Counted from the first letter of the stretch, positions 1 to 7,160 are shown. The stretch: DNA of 15,743 bases from Faecalicatena sp. (GCA_009774255.1 VSNK01000124.1:1-15743); one strand, 5' to 3'. Numbers and translations are program-made. Notes: generated by a model from the letters alone, not told the origin.

Positions 1-1437
1 AAAAAGCTCTGTGTTGTGGCTCAAACGACATTTAATTACAATAAATTTAAAGATTTAGTTGAAATTATTGCCGAAAAGAGTTATGATATAATTGTTTTAA
101 ATACAATCTGTAATGCGACGAAGGAACGTCAGAAGGAAGCCCGGCGCATTGCGGAAGAAGTGGATGCAATGATTGTGATTGGCGACAAGCACAGTTCTAA
201 CACACGGAAGTTATTTGAGATATGTGCGAAAGCATGCAAGGATACGTACTACATACAGACACTTGACGATTTGAATTTGAATCAATTAGGGTCAGTGGAA
301 ACAGTAGGTATTACAGCAGGGGCGTCCACGCCCAACAATATAATTGAGGAGGTTCAAAAAATGTCAGAATTATCTTTTGAACAGATGCTAGACGAGTCAT
401 TCAAGACAATTCACAACGGAGAAGTTGTAGAAGGGACAGTAATCGATGTAAAATCCGACGAGATTATCCTCAATATTGGATACAAAGCGGACGGTATTAT
501 TACAAAGAATGAGTATTCCAATGATTCTTCCCTTGATTTGACTACCGTTGTGTCGGTAGGAGATGCCATGACAGTGAAGGTACTCAAAGTGAATGACGGT
601 GAAGGACAGGTACTGCTGACTTATAAGAGGCTGGCAGCGGAAAAGAGCAATGAAAGGCTGAAAGAGGCTTTTGAGAATAAAGAGGTATTGAAGGCAACGG
701 TTACCCAGATTCTCGGCGGCGGTCTGTGCGCAGAGGTAGAGGGAGTTCGTGTATTTATTCCTGCGAGCCTGGTGTCCGATTCTTATGAGAAGGATCTGAC
801 CAAATATGACGGAAAAGAGATTGAATTTGTGATCAGCGAATTCAATCCGAGAAGAAACCGTGTCATCGGCGACAGAAGACAGCTTCTGGTTGCGGAGCGC
901 GCGGAAAAGCAGCGTGAACTGTTTGCACGCCTGCAGGTAGGAGATACCATTGAAGGCGTGGTTAAGAATGTGACGGATTTCGGCGCGTTTGTAGATCTCG
1001 GCGGCGTTGACGGTCTGCTTCATATTTCCGAGATGTCATGGGGAAGAGTGGAGAATCCTAAGAAGGTATTCAAGGTAGGAGACAACCTGAAGGTACTTGT
1101 GAAGGATATCAATGATACCAAGGTTGCGCTCAGCCTGAAGTTCCCGGAGACGAACCCATGGGCACATGCTTCCGAGGATTTTGCGGTCGGCTCCGTGATT
1201 ACCGGAAAAGTAGCGCGCATGACAGATTTCGGTGCATTTGTAGAATTGGCACCGGGAGTAGATGCGCTGCTTCATGTTTCTCAGATTTCCAGAGCACATG
1301 TGGATAAGCCGTCAGATGTACTTTCCATCGGACAGGAGATCAAGGCGAAGATTGTGGATCTCAATGAATCTGAGAAGAAGATCAGCCTGAGTATGAAAGC
1401 GATTGAGTTGGCTGAATCATCAGCGGATGCCGAATAA
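1..1437 (+). CDS. ispH: IspH-ribosomal protein S1 fusion (4-hydroxy-3-methylbut-2-enyl diphosphate reductase / S1), 5' end outside window
   Basis: The reading frame is open from base 1 (K-K-L-C-V-V-A-Q-T-T), so the gene starts upstream; the GTG at 16 lies inside the IspH domain and is not a start. The first ~110 codons are the C-terminal part of IspH, the iron-sulfur enzyme that makes IPP and DMAPP in the last step of the MEP pathway. Visible marks are NTICNAT with a cluster-ligand Cys, the SSNT substrate loop and GAST near the end. The rest is four S1 RNA-binding domains, at roughly nt 418-612, 685-870, 943-1125 and 1186-1400; the last two carry the typical TDFGAFV strand. This IspH-S1 fusion is well known in Clostridia. 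The S1 part should bind mRNA at the ribosome or act as a general RNA-binding protein. The gene is followed directly by a terminator. Confidence 0.95.
   Translation, partial: KKLCVVAQTTFNYNKFKDLVEIIAEKSYDIIVLNTICNATKERQKEARRIAEEVDAMIVIGDKHSSNTRKLFEICAKACKDTYYIQTLDDLNLNQLGSVETVGITAGASTPNNIIEEVQKMSELSFEQMLDESFKTIHNGEVVEGTVIDVKSDEIILNIGYKADGIITKNEYSNDSSLDLTTVVSVGDAMTVKVLKVNDGEGQVLLTYKRLAAEKSNERLKEAFENKEVLKATVTQILGGGLCAEVEGVRVFIPASLVSDSYEKDLTKYDGKEIEFVISEFNPRRNRVIGDRRQLLVAERAEKQRELFARLQVGDTIEGVVKNVTDFGAFVDLGGVDGLLHISEMSWGRVENPKKVFKVGDNLKVLVKDINDTKVALSLKFPETNPWAHASEDFAVGSVITGKVARMTDFGAFVELAPGVDALLHVSQISRAHVDKPSDVLSIGQEIKAKIVDLNESEKKISLSMKAIELAESSADAE
346..363 (+). promoter_or_regulatory. Internal Shine-Dalgarno plus in-frame ATG at the IspH/S1 junction
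   Basis: GAGGAGG at 346-352 lies 8 nt before an ATG at 361-363 that is in frame with the fusion. It sits exactly where the IspH domain ends and the S1 domains begin (EEVQ-K-MSELSFEQ). Initiation here would give a free ~358-residue four-domain S1 protein. The site is seen directly; its use is inference, since the EEV codons alone could create the motif by chance. Confidence 0.4.
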
Positions 1438-1454
1438 CAAAAGAAAATATGCAG

Positions 1455-1484
1455 GGCGGGGACATCAGGTTCCCGCCTTTTTCT
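1455..1484 (+). terminator. Intrinsic terminator after ispH-rpsA
   Basis: GGCGGG at 1455-1460 pairs with CCCGCC at 1472-1477. A G-U and an A-U pair extend the stem to 8 bp around a 7-nt loop, and a T-rich tract (TTTTTCTTT) follows. It begins 18 nt after the stop codon and isolates the fusion gene from rnf. Confidence 0.85.
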
Positions 1485-1550
1485 TTCTATAGGAAATTTC
1501 ACCGGAGTTTCTTAATTTGAACAAGAAAGCAGAGAGCGTGTACAACTTTT

Positions 1551-1568
1551 TTGTTAAAAATGCGACAA
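1551..1568 (+). promoter_or_regulatory. Candidate Rex (NADH/NAD+ sensing repressor) operator upstream of rnf
   Basis: TTGTTAAAAATGCGACAA compares with the Rex consensus TTGTTAA-N4-TTAACAA. The left half-site is perfect (7/7) and the right half-site keeps ACAA (4/7). Rex is a known regulator of NADH-linked energy genes in Firmicutes, which fits an Rnf operon. It lies 45 nt upstream of the proposed -35 box, farther than is usual for a repressor, so either another promoter is used or the match is fortuitous. Confidence 0.4.
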
Positions 1569-1613
1569 GATGTTCTTCGAAAGATACAAGAAAATCACGA
1601 AATTTACTGGATT

Positions 1614-1641
1614 TTGTATACAAAGTACTGTAGAATAATAT
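1614..1641 (+). promoter_or_regulatory. Candidate promoter of the rnf operon
   Basis: A -35-like TTGTAT (1614-1619) and a -10-like TAATAT (1636-1641) are 16 bp apart in an AT-rich stretch. Transcription would start near 1648, giving a leader of about 118 nt that contains the 1654-1740 inverted repeat. Consensus quality is moderate. Confidence 0.4.
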
Positions 1642-1653
1642 TATGTGAAAAAG

Positions 1654-1740
1654 AGTTACTATTCACAGGCTCACAAGAATTAGCAGACAGATTTGCTGGC
1701 TGTTTTTGCGCATGTATGTAAGGGATTGTGAATAGTAACT
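1654..1740. repeat. 14-bp perfect inverted repeat enclosing a terminator-like hairpin in the rnf leader
   Basis: AGTTACTATTCACA (1654-1667) is the exact reverse complement of TGTGAATAGTAACT (1727-1740), with 59 nt between the arms. Inside, 1684-1690 pairs with 1696-1702 (one mismatch, 5-nt loop) and five Ts follow at 1703-1707, the shape of a weak intrinsic terminator. The arms could form a long stem in the rnf mRNA leader, acting as an attenuator or mRNA stabiliser, or they could be the ends of a small non-coding repeat element. I believe similar arms occur intergenically in other Lachnospiraceae, but could not verify this. Confidence 0.65.
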
Positions 1741-1765
1741 GATTAAAGAAAGGAAGGATAAACGA

Positions 1766-3085
1766 ATGGGACTTTTAACTTTTAAGGGTGGTATCCATCC
1801 CAATGACGGCAAAAGTCTGGCAAAAGACCAGCCGATCACAGATGTGCTGCCGCAGGGTAATCTGGTATATCCACTTTCCCAGCACATTGGTGCTCCGGCG
1901 ATTGCGGCCGTGAAAAAAGGCGACCATGTGTTAAAAGGCCAGAAGATCGCAGACGCGGGCGGTTTTGTATCCGCACCGGTGTATGCATCTGTGTCCGGGA
2001 CTGTGAAAGCACTGGAGAAGCATTTCAATCCGACCGGCAGCAATGTGGATTGTATTGTCATTGAAAATGACGGTGAGTACAGGGAAGCAGAAGCGCTTCC
2101 GGTAAAGCCGCTCACCGAGATGTCAAGAGATGAGGTGCTGGGGGTGATCGGGGAAGCCGGGATTGTAGGTATGGGAGGCGCAGGCTTTCCGACACGTGTG
2201 AAGCTTTCTCCGAAGGAGCCGGACAAAATTGACTATATTATCGCCAACTGCGCGGAGTGTGAACCCTATATTACTGCCGATTACAGGCGAATGCTGGAAA
2301 ATACGGAAGAACTGGTCAGCGGAATGCGTGTCGTCCTGTCCCTGTTTGAACATGCCCAGGGAATTTTCGGTGTGGAGGACAATAAAAAGGACTGTATCGA
2401 AAAGCTTCAGGAAGCCGTCAAGGATGAACCGCGCATGAAGGTCTGTACACTGCAGACCAAGTACCCGCAGGGAGCAGAGCGTCAGCTGATCTACGCACTG
2501 ACGAAGCGGGCGATCAATTCCACCATGCTTCCGGCGGATGCAGGCTGTATTGTGGATAATGTGGAGACACTGATTGGCATACACAATGCTGTGATCAACG
2601 GGAAGCCTCTGACAGAACGGATCGTTACCGTCAGTGGAGATGCTGTGGAGAAGCCGGGGAATTTTAAGGTATTGCTGGGCACGAATCATCAGGAGCTGAT
2701 CGATGCGGCAGGCGGATTTAAGCAGGAGCCGGAGAAGTTGATCTCAGGCGGACCGATGATGGGCTTTGCCATGATTACGGCGGATGTACCGGTGACCAAG
2801 ACCTCTTCCGCGATCCTGGCCTTCAAGGAGGACATTGTGGCAAAGGCTGCCTCCACCCCGTGTATCAACTGCGGCCGCTGTGTGGAAGTATGCCCCAGCC
2901 GGATCATACCGTCCAGGCTTGCGGATTATGCGGAGCGCCATGACGAGGAGACATTCACGGCACAGAACGGGCTGGAGTGTGTGGAATGCGGATCCTGCAG
3001 CTATGTCTGTCCGGCAAAGCGGCCGCTGAAGCAGTCCATCGGTTCCATGAGAAAGATTGCGCTTGCAAATAAAAAGAAGAAATAG
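1766..3085 (+). CDS. rnfC: Electron transport complex subunit RnfC (NADH-binding, 4Fe-4S)
   Basis: RnfC is the peripheral cytoplasmic subunit of the Rnf complex, where NAD+ is reduced with electrons from ferredoxin (or the reverse). At 439 residues it has the usual clostridial length. The N-terminal barrel region (residues 1-120) precedes the dinucleotide/flavin loop GIVGMGGAGFPT at about 132-143 and the CAECEPYITADYR motif of this family. The C-terminus carries two 4Fe-4S motifs, CINCGRCVEVCP (Cys 366, 369, 372, 376) and CVECGSCSYVCP (Cys 405, 408, 411, 415). The start follows AGGAAGG at 1751-1757 with 8-nt spacing. It is the first gene of the six-gene rnf operon; rnfD begins 15 nt after its stop. 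Confidence 0.97.
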   Translation: MGLLTFKGGIHPNDGKSLAKDQPITDVLPQGNLVYPLSQHIGAPAIAAVKKGDHVLKGQKIADAGGFVSAPVYASVSGTVKALEKHFNPTGSNVDCIVIENDGEYREAEALPVKPLTEMSRDEVLGVIGEAGIVGMGGAGFPTRVKLSPKEPDKIDYIIANCAECEPYITADYRRMLENTEELVSGMRVVLSLFEHAQGIFGVEDNKKDCIEKLQEAVKDEPRMKVCTLQTKYPQGAERQLIYALTKRAINSTMLPADAGCIVDNVETLIGIHNAVINGKPLTERIVTVSGDAVEKPGNFKVLLGTNHQELIDAAGGFKQEPEKLISGGPMMGFAMITADVPVTKTSSAILAFKEDIVAKAASTPCINCGRCVEVCPSRIIPSRLADYAERHDEETFTAQNGLECVECGSCSYVCPAKRPLKQSIGSMRKIALANKKKK

Positions 3086-3100
3086 AGAGGTGAAAGAACA

Positions 3101-4033
3101 GTGAATGGAAAATTAAACGTATCATCCTCCCCGCATATCCGGGATAAGGTGACAACCAGCAATATCATGCTGCTGGTAGTGATCGCGCTGTTGCCTGCGA
3201 CTTTCTTTGGAATCTATAACTTCCGACATGAGAATGCATGGCTGCTTGTTGTGGTTACAACAGGTACGGCAGTGCTGACAGAATATATTTATGAGAAACT
3301 GATGAAAAAACCAATTACGGTCAAGGATTTCAGTGCCGTGGTTACAGGTCTTCTTCTGGCATTGAATCTCCCGCCTACACTGCCGCTCTGGATGGGAGCG
3401 CTCGGGTCTGTGTTTGCGATTCTGGTCGTGAAGCAGCTGTTCGGGGGACTGGGTCAGAACTTCATGAACCCGGCTCTGGGAGCAAGGTGTTTCCTCTTGA
3501 TCTCTTTTACCGGACGGATGACTTACTTTGTATATGACGGTGTGACGGGGCCTACCCCTCTGGCAGATCTGAAAGCAGGGGAAGCCGTGAATTCTATGAA
3601 TATGCTGGTAGGAACCATTCGCGGAACCATCGGAGAGACCTCTGTGCTGGCCATTATGCTTGGCGCAATGTTCCTGCTTCTTATGGGGGTCATAGACCTT
3701 CGGATTCCGGGTACATACATTCTCTCATTCGTGATCTTCGTGGTACTCTTCGGAGGACATGGATTGGATCTGCAGTACATTACCGCGCATCTCTGCGGAG
3801 GCGGTCTGATGCTGGGTGCATGGTTCATGGCCACCGATTATGTGACCTCCCCCATCACCAAGGGAGGACAGATCGTTTATGGGATCTGCCTGGGCGTGCT
3901 GACCGGACTGTTCCGTCTGTTCGGCGGCTCTGCAGAGGGCGTGTCCTATGCGATCATCATCAGTAACCTTTTGGTTCCATTGATCGAAAAGGTTACTCTT
4001 CCAAAACCATTTGGTAAAGGAGGAGAGAAATAA
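3101..4033 (+). CDS. rnfD: Electron transport complex subunit RnfD (membrane, covalent FMN)
   Basis: RnfD is an integral membrane subunit of Rnf that carries a covalently bound FMN and belongs to the NqrB/RnfD family. The 310-residue protein has many hydrophobic helices, for example the stretches beginning IMLLVVIALLPATFFGIY and FSAVVTGLLLALNLPPTLPLW. The flavinylation region reads DGVTGPTPL with Thr152 as the expected FMN-bearing residue; the usual motif is (S/T)GAT, so the Ala-to-Pro change is a small deviation. The start is GTG at 3101 with AGAGGTG 8 nt upstream; the ATG at 3105 is out of frame. Its stop codon shares one base with the rnfG ATG, which suggests coupled translation. Confidence 0.96.
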   Translation: MNGKLNVSSSPHIRDKVTTSNIMLLVVIALLPATFFGIYNFRHENAWLLVVVTTGTAVLTEYIYEKLMKKPITVKDFSAVVTGLLLALNLPPTLPLWMGALGSVFAILVVKQLFGGLGQNFMNPALGARCFLLISFTGRMTYFVYDGVTGPTPLADLKAGEAVNSMNMLVGTIRGTIGETSVLAIMLGAMFLLLMGVIDLRIPGTYILSFVIFVVLFGGHGLDLQYITAHLCGGGLMLGAWFMATDYVTSPITKGGQIVYGICLGVLTGLFRLFGGSAEGVSYAIIISNLLVPLIEKVTLPKPFGKGGEK

Positions 4034-4644
4034 TGAATAAAATAGTAAAGAATACCATAATCCTGGCTGCTATCACGATCGTTGCAGGATGCCTTCTGGG
4101 GCTGGTCTATGAGATCACCAAGGCGCCCATCGCGCAGGCACAGGAAAATGCAAAGCAGGACGCTTACAGGACCGTTCTTGCGGATGCGGCGGAATTTGCG
4201 GCCTATGATGCCTTTGACGCGTCGGAAGCGTCGGACGTACTGCTGGAAGCAGGATATGAGAGCGATGACATCACGGAAGTGGCGGCGGCGAAGGATGCTT
4301 CCGGCAATGATATGGGATATGTGATTACCGTTACTTCTCATGAAGGCTACGGCGGTGACATCCAGATTTCCGTGGGAATCCTGTCCGACGGTACGGTCAA
4401 GGGAATCGAGATGCTCTCCATCAGTGAGACGGCCGGTCTGGGAATGAAAGCGACGGAAGCGGATTTCAAAGACCAGTTCAAGGATAAGCAGGTAGAGAAG
4501 TTTACGTATACCAAGAGCGGAGAGGATGGGGATGACAAGATCGACGCACTCAGCGGAGCTACGATCACTACCAATGCCGTGACAAATGCAGTGGACTCCG
4601 CGCTGGTTTATTTTCAGAATGTGTTAGGAGGTAGTGCTCAATGA
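4033..4644 (+). CDS. rnfG: Electron transport complex subunit RnfG (FMN-binding)
   Basis: RnfG is a single-span membrane protein whose large domain, outside the membrane, holds a covalent FMN in the Rnf electron path (NqrC/RnfG family, FMN_bind domain). Residues ~7-29 form the N-terminal anchor (TIILAAITIVAGCLLGLVY). The segment around 107-140 (GYGGDIQISVGI... ISETAGLGMKA) is typical of FMN_bind. The flavinylation motif DALSGAT has Thr177 as the modified residue, followed by ITTNAV. At 203 residues it is full length. It overlaps rnfD by one base and rnfE by four (ATGA), so all three are probably co-translated. Confidence 0.96.
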   Translation: MNKIVKNTIILAAITIVAGCLLGLVYEITKAPIAQAQENAKQDAYRTVLADAAEFAAYDAFDASEASDVLLEAGYESDDITEVAAAKDASGNDMGYVITVTSHEGYGGDIQISVGILSDGTVKGIEMLSISETAGLGMKATEADFKDQFKDKQVEKFTYTKSGEDGDDKIDALSGATITTNAVTNAVDSALVYFQNVLGGSAQ

Positions 4645-5375
4645 ATAATTATACGGAGAGGCTGTACAACGGCCTGATCAAAGAAAATCCTACCTTCGTG
4701 CTGATGCTTGGAATGTGTCCCACGCTGGCGGTTACCACTTCGGCCATCAACGGGATCGGAATGGGGCTTTCCACGACGGTGGTTCTGGTACTGTCCAATA
4801 TGCTGATCTCCATGCTGCGCAAGATTATACCGGATTCGGTGCGTATTCCGGCATTTATCGTTGTGGTTGCGTCCTTCGTGACCATCGTACAGTTCCTGCT
4901 GCAGGGATTTGTACCCAGCCTGTATGCATCGCTGGGACTCTATATTCCGTTGATCGTAGTAAACTGTATCATCCTGGGCAGGGCGGAGAGTTATGCCTCT
5001 AAGAACCCGGTGCTTCCGTCCATCTTCGACGGAATCGGAATGGGACTTGGATTTACGGTGGGTCTGACGGCCATCGGTATCGTGCGTGAACTGCTCGGTT
5101 CCGGCAAGGCATTCAATGTCCAGATCCTGCCGTCTTCCTATGAGCCGATCACGATCTTTATCCTGGCGCCGGGAGCATTTTTCGTGCTGGCAGGACTGAC
5201 AGCCCTGCAGAACAAGGCGAAGAAGCGCGCACAGGCAAAGGGTGATCCAAGGGCAGAGATTATCGGATGCGGCACGGACTGTGCGTCCTGCGGTAAGAAG
5301 GCAGTCTGCGGAACGGTCTCTTCTGCGGTAAAGGCGGAAGCGGGCAAACCTGCGGATGCGAAGAAGACAGAGTAG
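4641..5375 (+). CDS. rnfE: Electron transport complex subunit RnfE with Cys-rich C-terminal tail
   Basis: RnfE is a polytopic membrane subunit of the NqrD/RnfE family that, with RnfA, forms the pseudo-symmetric core of Rnf. It opens with the family segment containing NPTFVLMLGMCPTLAVTTSA and keeps the paired helix motifs (LGLYIPLIVVNCIILGRAE, GIGMGLGFTVGL). The last ~45 residues extend beyond the membrane core as a polar tail with four close cysteines, C210, C214, C217 and C223 (spacing CX3CX2CX5C), then an Ala/Lys-rich end. This tail could hold a metal or a further Fe-S cluster, but no function is established here. The gene overlaps rnfG by 4 nt and ends 13 nt before rnfA. Confidence 0.95.
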   Translation: MNNYTERLYNGLIKENPTFVLMLGMCPTLAVTTSAINGIGMGLSTTVVLVLSNMLISMLRKIIPDSVRIPAFIVVVASFVTIVQFLLQGFVPSLYASLGLYIPLIVVNCIILGRAESYASKNPVLPSIFDGIGMGLGFTVGLTAIGIVRELLGSGKAFNVQILPSSYEPITIFILAPGAFFVLAGLTALQNKAKKRAQAKGDPRAEIIGCGTDCASCGKKAVCGTVSSAVKAEAGKPADAKKTE

Positions 5376-5388
5376 GAGGGGATAGAAG

Positions 5389-5964
5389 ATGAAAGAATTG
5401 TTATTGATCGCGGTTGGCTCCGCATTTGTAAATAATGTCGTACTCAGTCAGTTCCTGGGAATCTGTCCGTTCCTCGGCGTTTCCAAAAATGTAAAGACGG
5501 CAGGCGGCATGGGCGGCGCGGTAATCTTTGTAATTTCCATTGCCTCCCTGGTAACGAGTATCATCTATAAAGGCATTCTGGTGCCGGCACATGTGGAATA
5601 TCTGCAGACCATCGTATTTATTCTGGTCATCGCGGCGCTGGTGCAGTTTGTGGAAATGTTCCTGAAAAAGTCGATGCCTCCGCTGTACAACGCGCTGGGC
5701 GTTTACCTTCCGCTGATCACAACCAACTGTGCGGTGCTGGGTGTTGCCCTGACCAATGTACAGAAGTCCTACAGCATCCTGGAGGGGCTGATCTACGGGA
5801 TCGGCACGGCTGTCGGATTCACTGTCGCGATCGTACTGATGGCGGGAATCCGGGAGAAAATCGAATATAACGACATTACGGAATCATTCCAGGGAACTCC
5901 CATCGTGCTGGTAACTGCCGGCCTGATGGCAATCGCGTTCTTCGGATTTTCCGGACTGATTTAA
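5389..5964 (+). CDS. rnfA: Electron transport complex subunit RnfA (membrane)
   Basis: RnfA is the partner of RnfE in the membrane core of Rnf (NqrE/RnfA family). The 191-residue protein is almost wholly hydrophobic. It carries the diagnostic stretches NNVVLSQFLGICPFLGVS near the N-terminus and LGVYLPLITTNCAVLGVAL in the middle; conserved cysteines in these half-helices are known to hold an Fe-S cluster between RnfA and RnfE/NqrD homologues. The ribosome site AGGAGGGG lies just upstream of the ATG. It is 13 nt after rnfE and 16 nt before rnfB, so part of the same transcript. Confidence 0.97.
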   Translation: MKELLLIAVGSAFVNNVVLSQFLGICPFLGVSKNVKTAGGMGGAVIFVISIASLVTSIIYKGILVPAHVEYLQTIVFILVIAALVQFVEMFLKKSMPPLYNALGVYLPLITTNCAVLGVALTNVQKSYSILEGLIYGIGTAVGFTVAIVLMAGIREKIEYNDITESFQGTPIVLVTAGLMAIAFFGFSGLI

Positions 5965-5980
5965 GGAGGGAAGAAAAAGC

Positions 5981-6793
5981 ATGAGCATAACAGGAATTTT
6001 ACTGGCCGCTGTCATTGTGGGCGGGACCGGATTGTTGATCGGCGTCTTCCTTGGGATCTCCGGCAAGGCTTTTGCAGTGGAGGTAGATGAGCGTGAGGAG
6101 GCCATCCTCGGTGTCCTTCCGGGAAATAACTGCGGCGGCTGCGGATACGCGGGCTGTTCCGGGTTGGCTGCGGCCATCGTCAAAGGAGAAGCGGAAGTCG
6201 GCGCCTGTCCGGTAGGCGGCGCCCCGGTTGCGGCAAAGATCGGCGACATCATGGGGCAGGCGGCCGGAGACCAGGTGCGCCAGACCGCATTTGTCAAGTG
6301 CGGCGGAACTTGCGAGAAGGCGCAGGATGAGTATGTATATTATGGAATCCAGGACTGTACCATGGCCAGCATGATGCAGGATACCGGGCCTAAGGGCTGT
6401 GATTACGGGTGCCTTGGCTACGGCTCCTGTGTGAAAGCGTGTCCCTTTGATGCGATCCATATCGTAGACGGGATCGCAGTCGTGGACAAGGAAAAATGTA
6501 AGGCCTGCGGAAAATGTATCGCGGCCTGTCCGAAGAAGCTGATCGAGCTCGTTCCCTATGACCAGAAGACCTTTGTACAGTGTAACTCGAACGATAAAGG
6601 AAAGGCTTTGATGGATGTATGTCTTGTGGGCTGTATCGGCTGTAAGCTGTGCGAGCGCAACTGTGAGGCAGGGGCCATCAAGGTGACCAATTTCCTGGCG
6701 CATATCGATGCGCAGAAGTGTACCAACTGCGGTGTCTGCGCGGAGAAATGCCCGCGGAAGATCATTACGCCGCGGAAGATTCCGGTATCGTAG
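5981..6793 (+). CDS. rnfB: Electron transport complex subunit RnfB (polyferredoxin)
   Basis: RnfB takes electrons from reduced ferredoxin and passes them into the Rnf complex. Residues ~5-27 are a membrane anchor. Next comes the RnfB-specific 4Fe-4S motif NNCGGCGYAGC with a distant Cys (Cys 51, 54, 59 and 76). The C-terminal half carries further ferredoxin-type Cys clusters: C140/144/151/155, CKACGKCIAACP (173-183), the run C214/218/221/224/228, and CTNCGVCAEKCP (247-257). At 270 residues it is within the clostridial range. Having rnfB last in the order C-D-G-E-A-B is the usual Firmicute arrangement. A terminator follows about 40 nt after its stop. Confidence 0.96.
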   Translation: MSITGILLAAVIVGGTGLLIGVFLGISGKAFAVEVDEREEAILGVLPGNNCGGCGYAGCSGLAAAIVKGEAEVGACPVGGAPVAAKIGDIMGQAAGDQVRQTAFVKCGGTCEKAQDEYVYYGIQDCTMASMMQDTGPKGCDYGCLGYGSCVKACPFDAIHIVDGIAVVDKEKCKACGKCIAACPKKLIELVPYDQKTFVQCNSNDKGKALMDVCLVGCIGCKLCERNCEAGAIKVTNFLAHIDAQKCTNCGVCAEKCPRKIITPRKIPVS

Positions 6794-6834
6794 GAAATTT
6801 ATATTTCAAGGTACTTATAATTAAAACTGATCCT

Positions 6835-6875
6835 AAAGTCGCAGATTGGAAACGGTCTGCGGCTTTTGCGTTTTT
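6835..6875 (+). terminator. Intrinsic terminator of the rnf operon
   Basis: GTCGCAGA (6838-6845) pairs with TCTGCGGC (6856-6863), with one G-U pair and a 10-nt loop. The preceding AAA can pair into the T tract, and TTTTGCGTTTTT follows at 6864-6875. It separates rnf from the immunity module. Confidence 0.85.
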
Positions 6876-6895
6876 GTCTGCTAAAAAAATTTTCA

Positions 6896-6931
6896 TTTCC
6901 TTATACTTTCCTTATAATTCCCCATTATCCT
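6896..6931 (+). promoter_or_regulatory. Candidate operator/promoter of the immunity operon: direct repeats one helical turn apart
   Basis: TTTCCTTATA occurs at 6896-6905 and again at 6907-6916, exactly 11 bp apart; a looser third copy, TATCCTTATT, is at 6926-6935. OmpR/SpaR-type regulators commonly bind direct repeats spaced by about one helical turn. TATAAT at 6913-6918 or TATCCT at 6926-6931 could be the -10. There is no good -35, as expected for an activated promoter. The leader would then run through the 6997-7160 element. Confidence 0.35.
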
Positions 6932-6996
6932 TATTCCTGTAATTAGTTACGGCGAAAATGCGTTGTTGTATGAATAGAAAGGTGATGAGCCTGAGG

Positions 6997-7160
6997 TAAG
7001 GAGTTGTAGAAAAATAACTGACACATCTTGGCTTGTCTATTTCTCCGGCTGCACAGGTCAAAAAGCCTCGACGTAGCCCACTACGCCTGCGTTTTTTGAC
7101 CTGCACATCCGAAGAAATATCCTGCGCAATCTGTATCACTTATTTTTTTACAACTCCTAA
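6997..7160. mobile_element. MITE-like palindromic element of ~160 bp
   Basis: The termini 6999-7017 and 7140-7158 are inverted repeats matching at 18 of 19 bases (AGGAGTTGTA at the left end). The interior is also palindromic: 7054-7064 pairs with 7093-7103 (11 bp, CAGGTCAAAAA), 7072-7076 pairs with 7081-7085 at the apex, and 7040-7049 nearly mirrors the 7109-7118 region. TAA flanks both sides (6997-6999 and 7158-7160), compatible with a 3-bp target duplication. There is no coding capacity, so it would move with a transposase supplied elsewhere. It lies only 43 bp upstream of the ABC ATPase start. Confidence 0.75.

Noticed and set aside
16..18. GTG as start of the first gene
   Set aside because: The frame is open upstream to base 1 and the preceding residues continue the IspH domain; the gene is truncated by the window.
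397..1023. Antisense open frame opposite the S1 domains
   Set aside because: The + strand encodes recognisable S1 domains throughout; the antisense translation resembles no known protein and has no start context.
6985..6999. Short upstream frame (ATG-AGC-CTG-AGG-TAA) after AAAGG
   Set aside because: Only four codons, with the ribosome site too close to the ATG, and its stop falls in the palindromic element; nothing supports it as a leader peptide.
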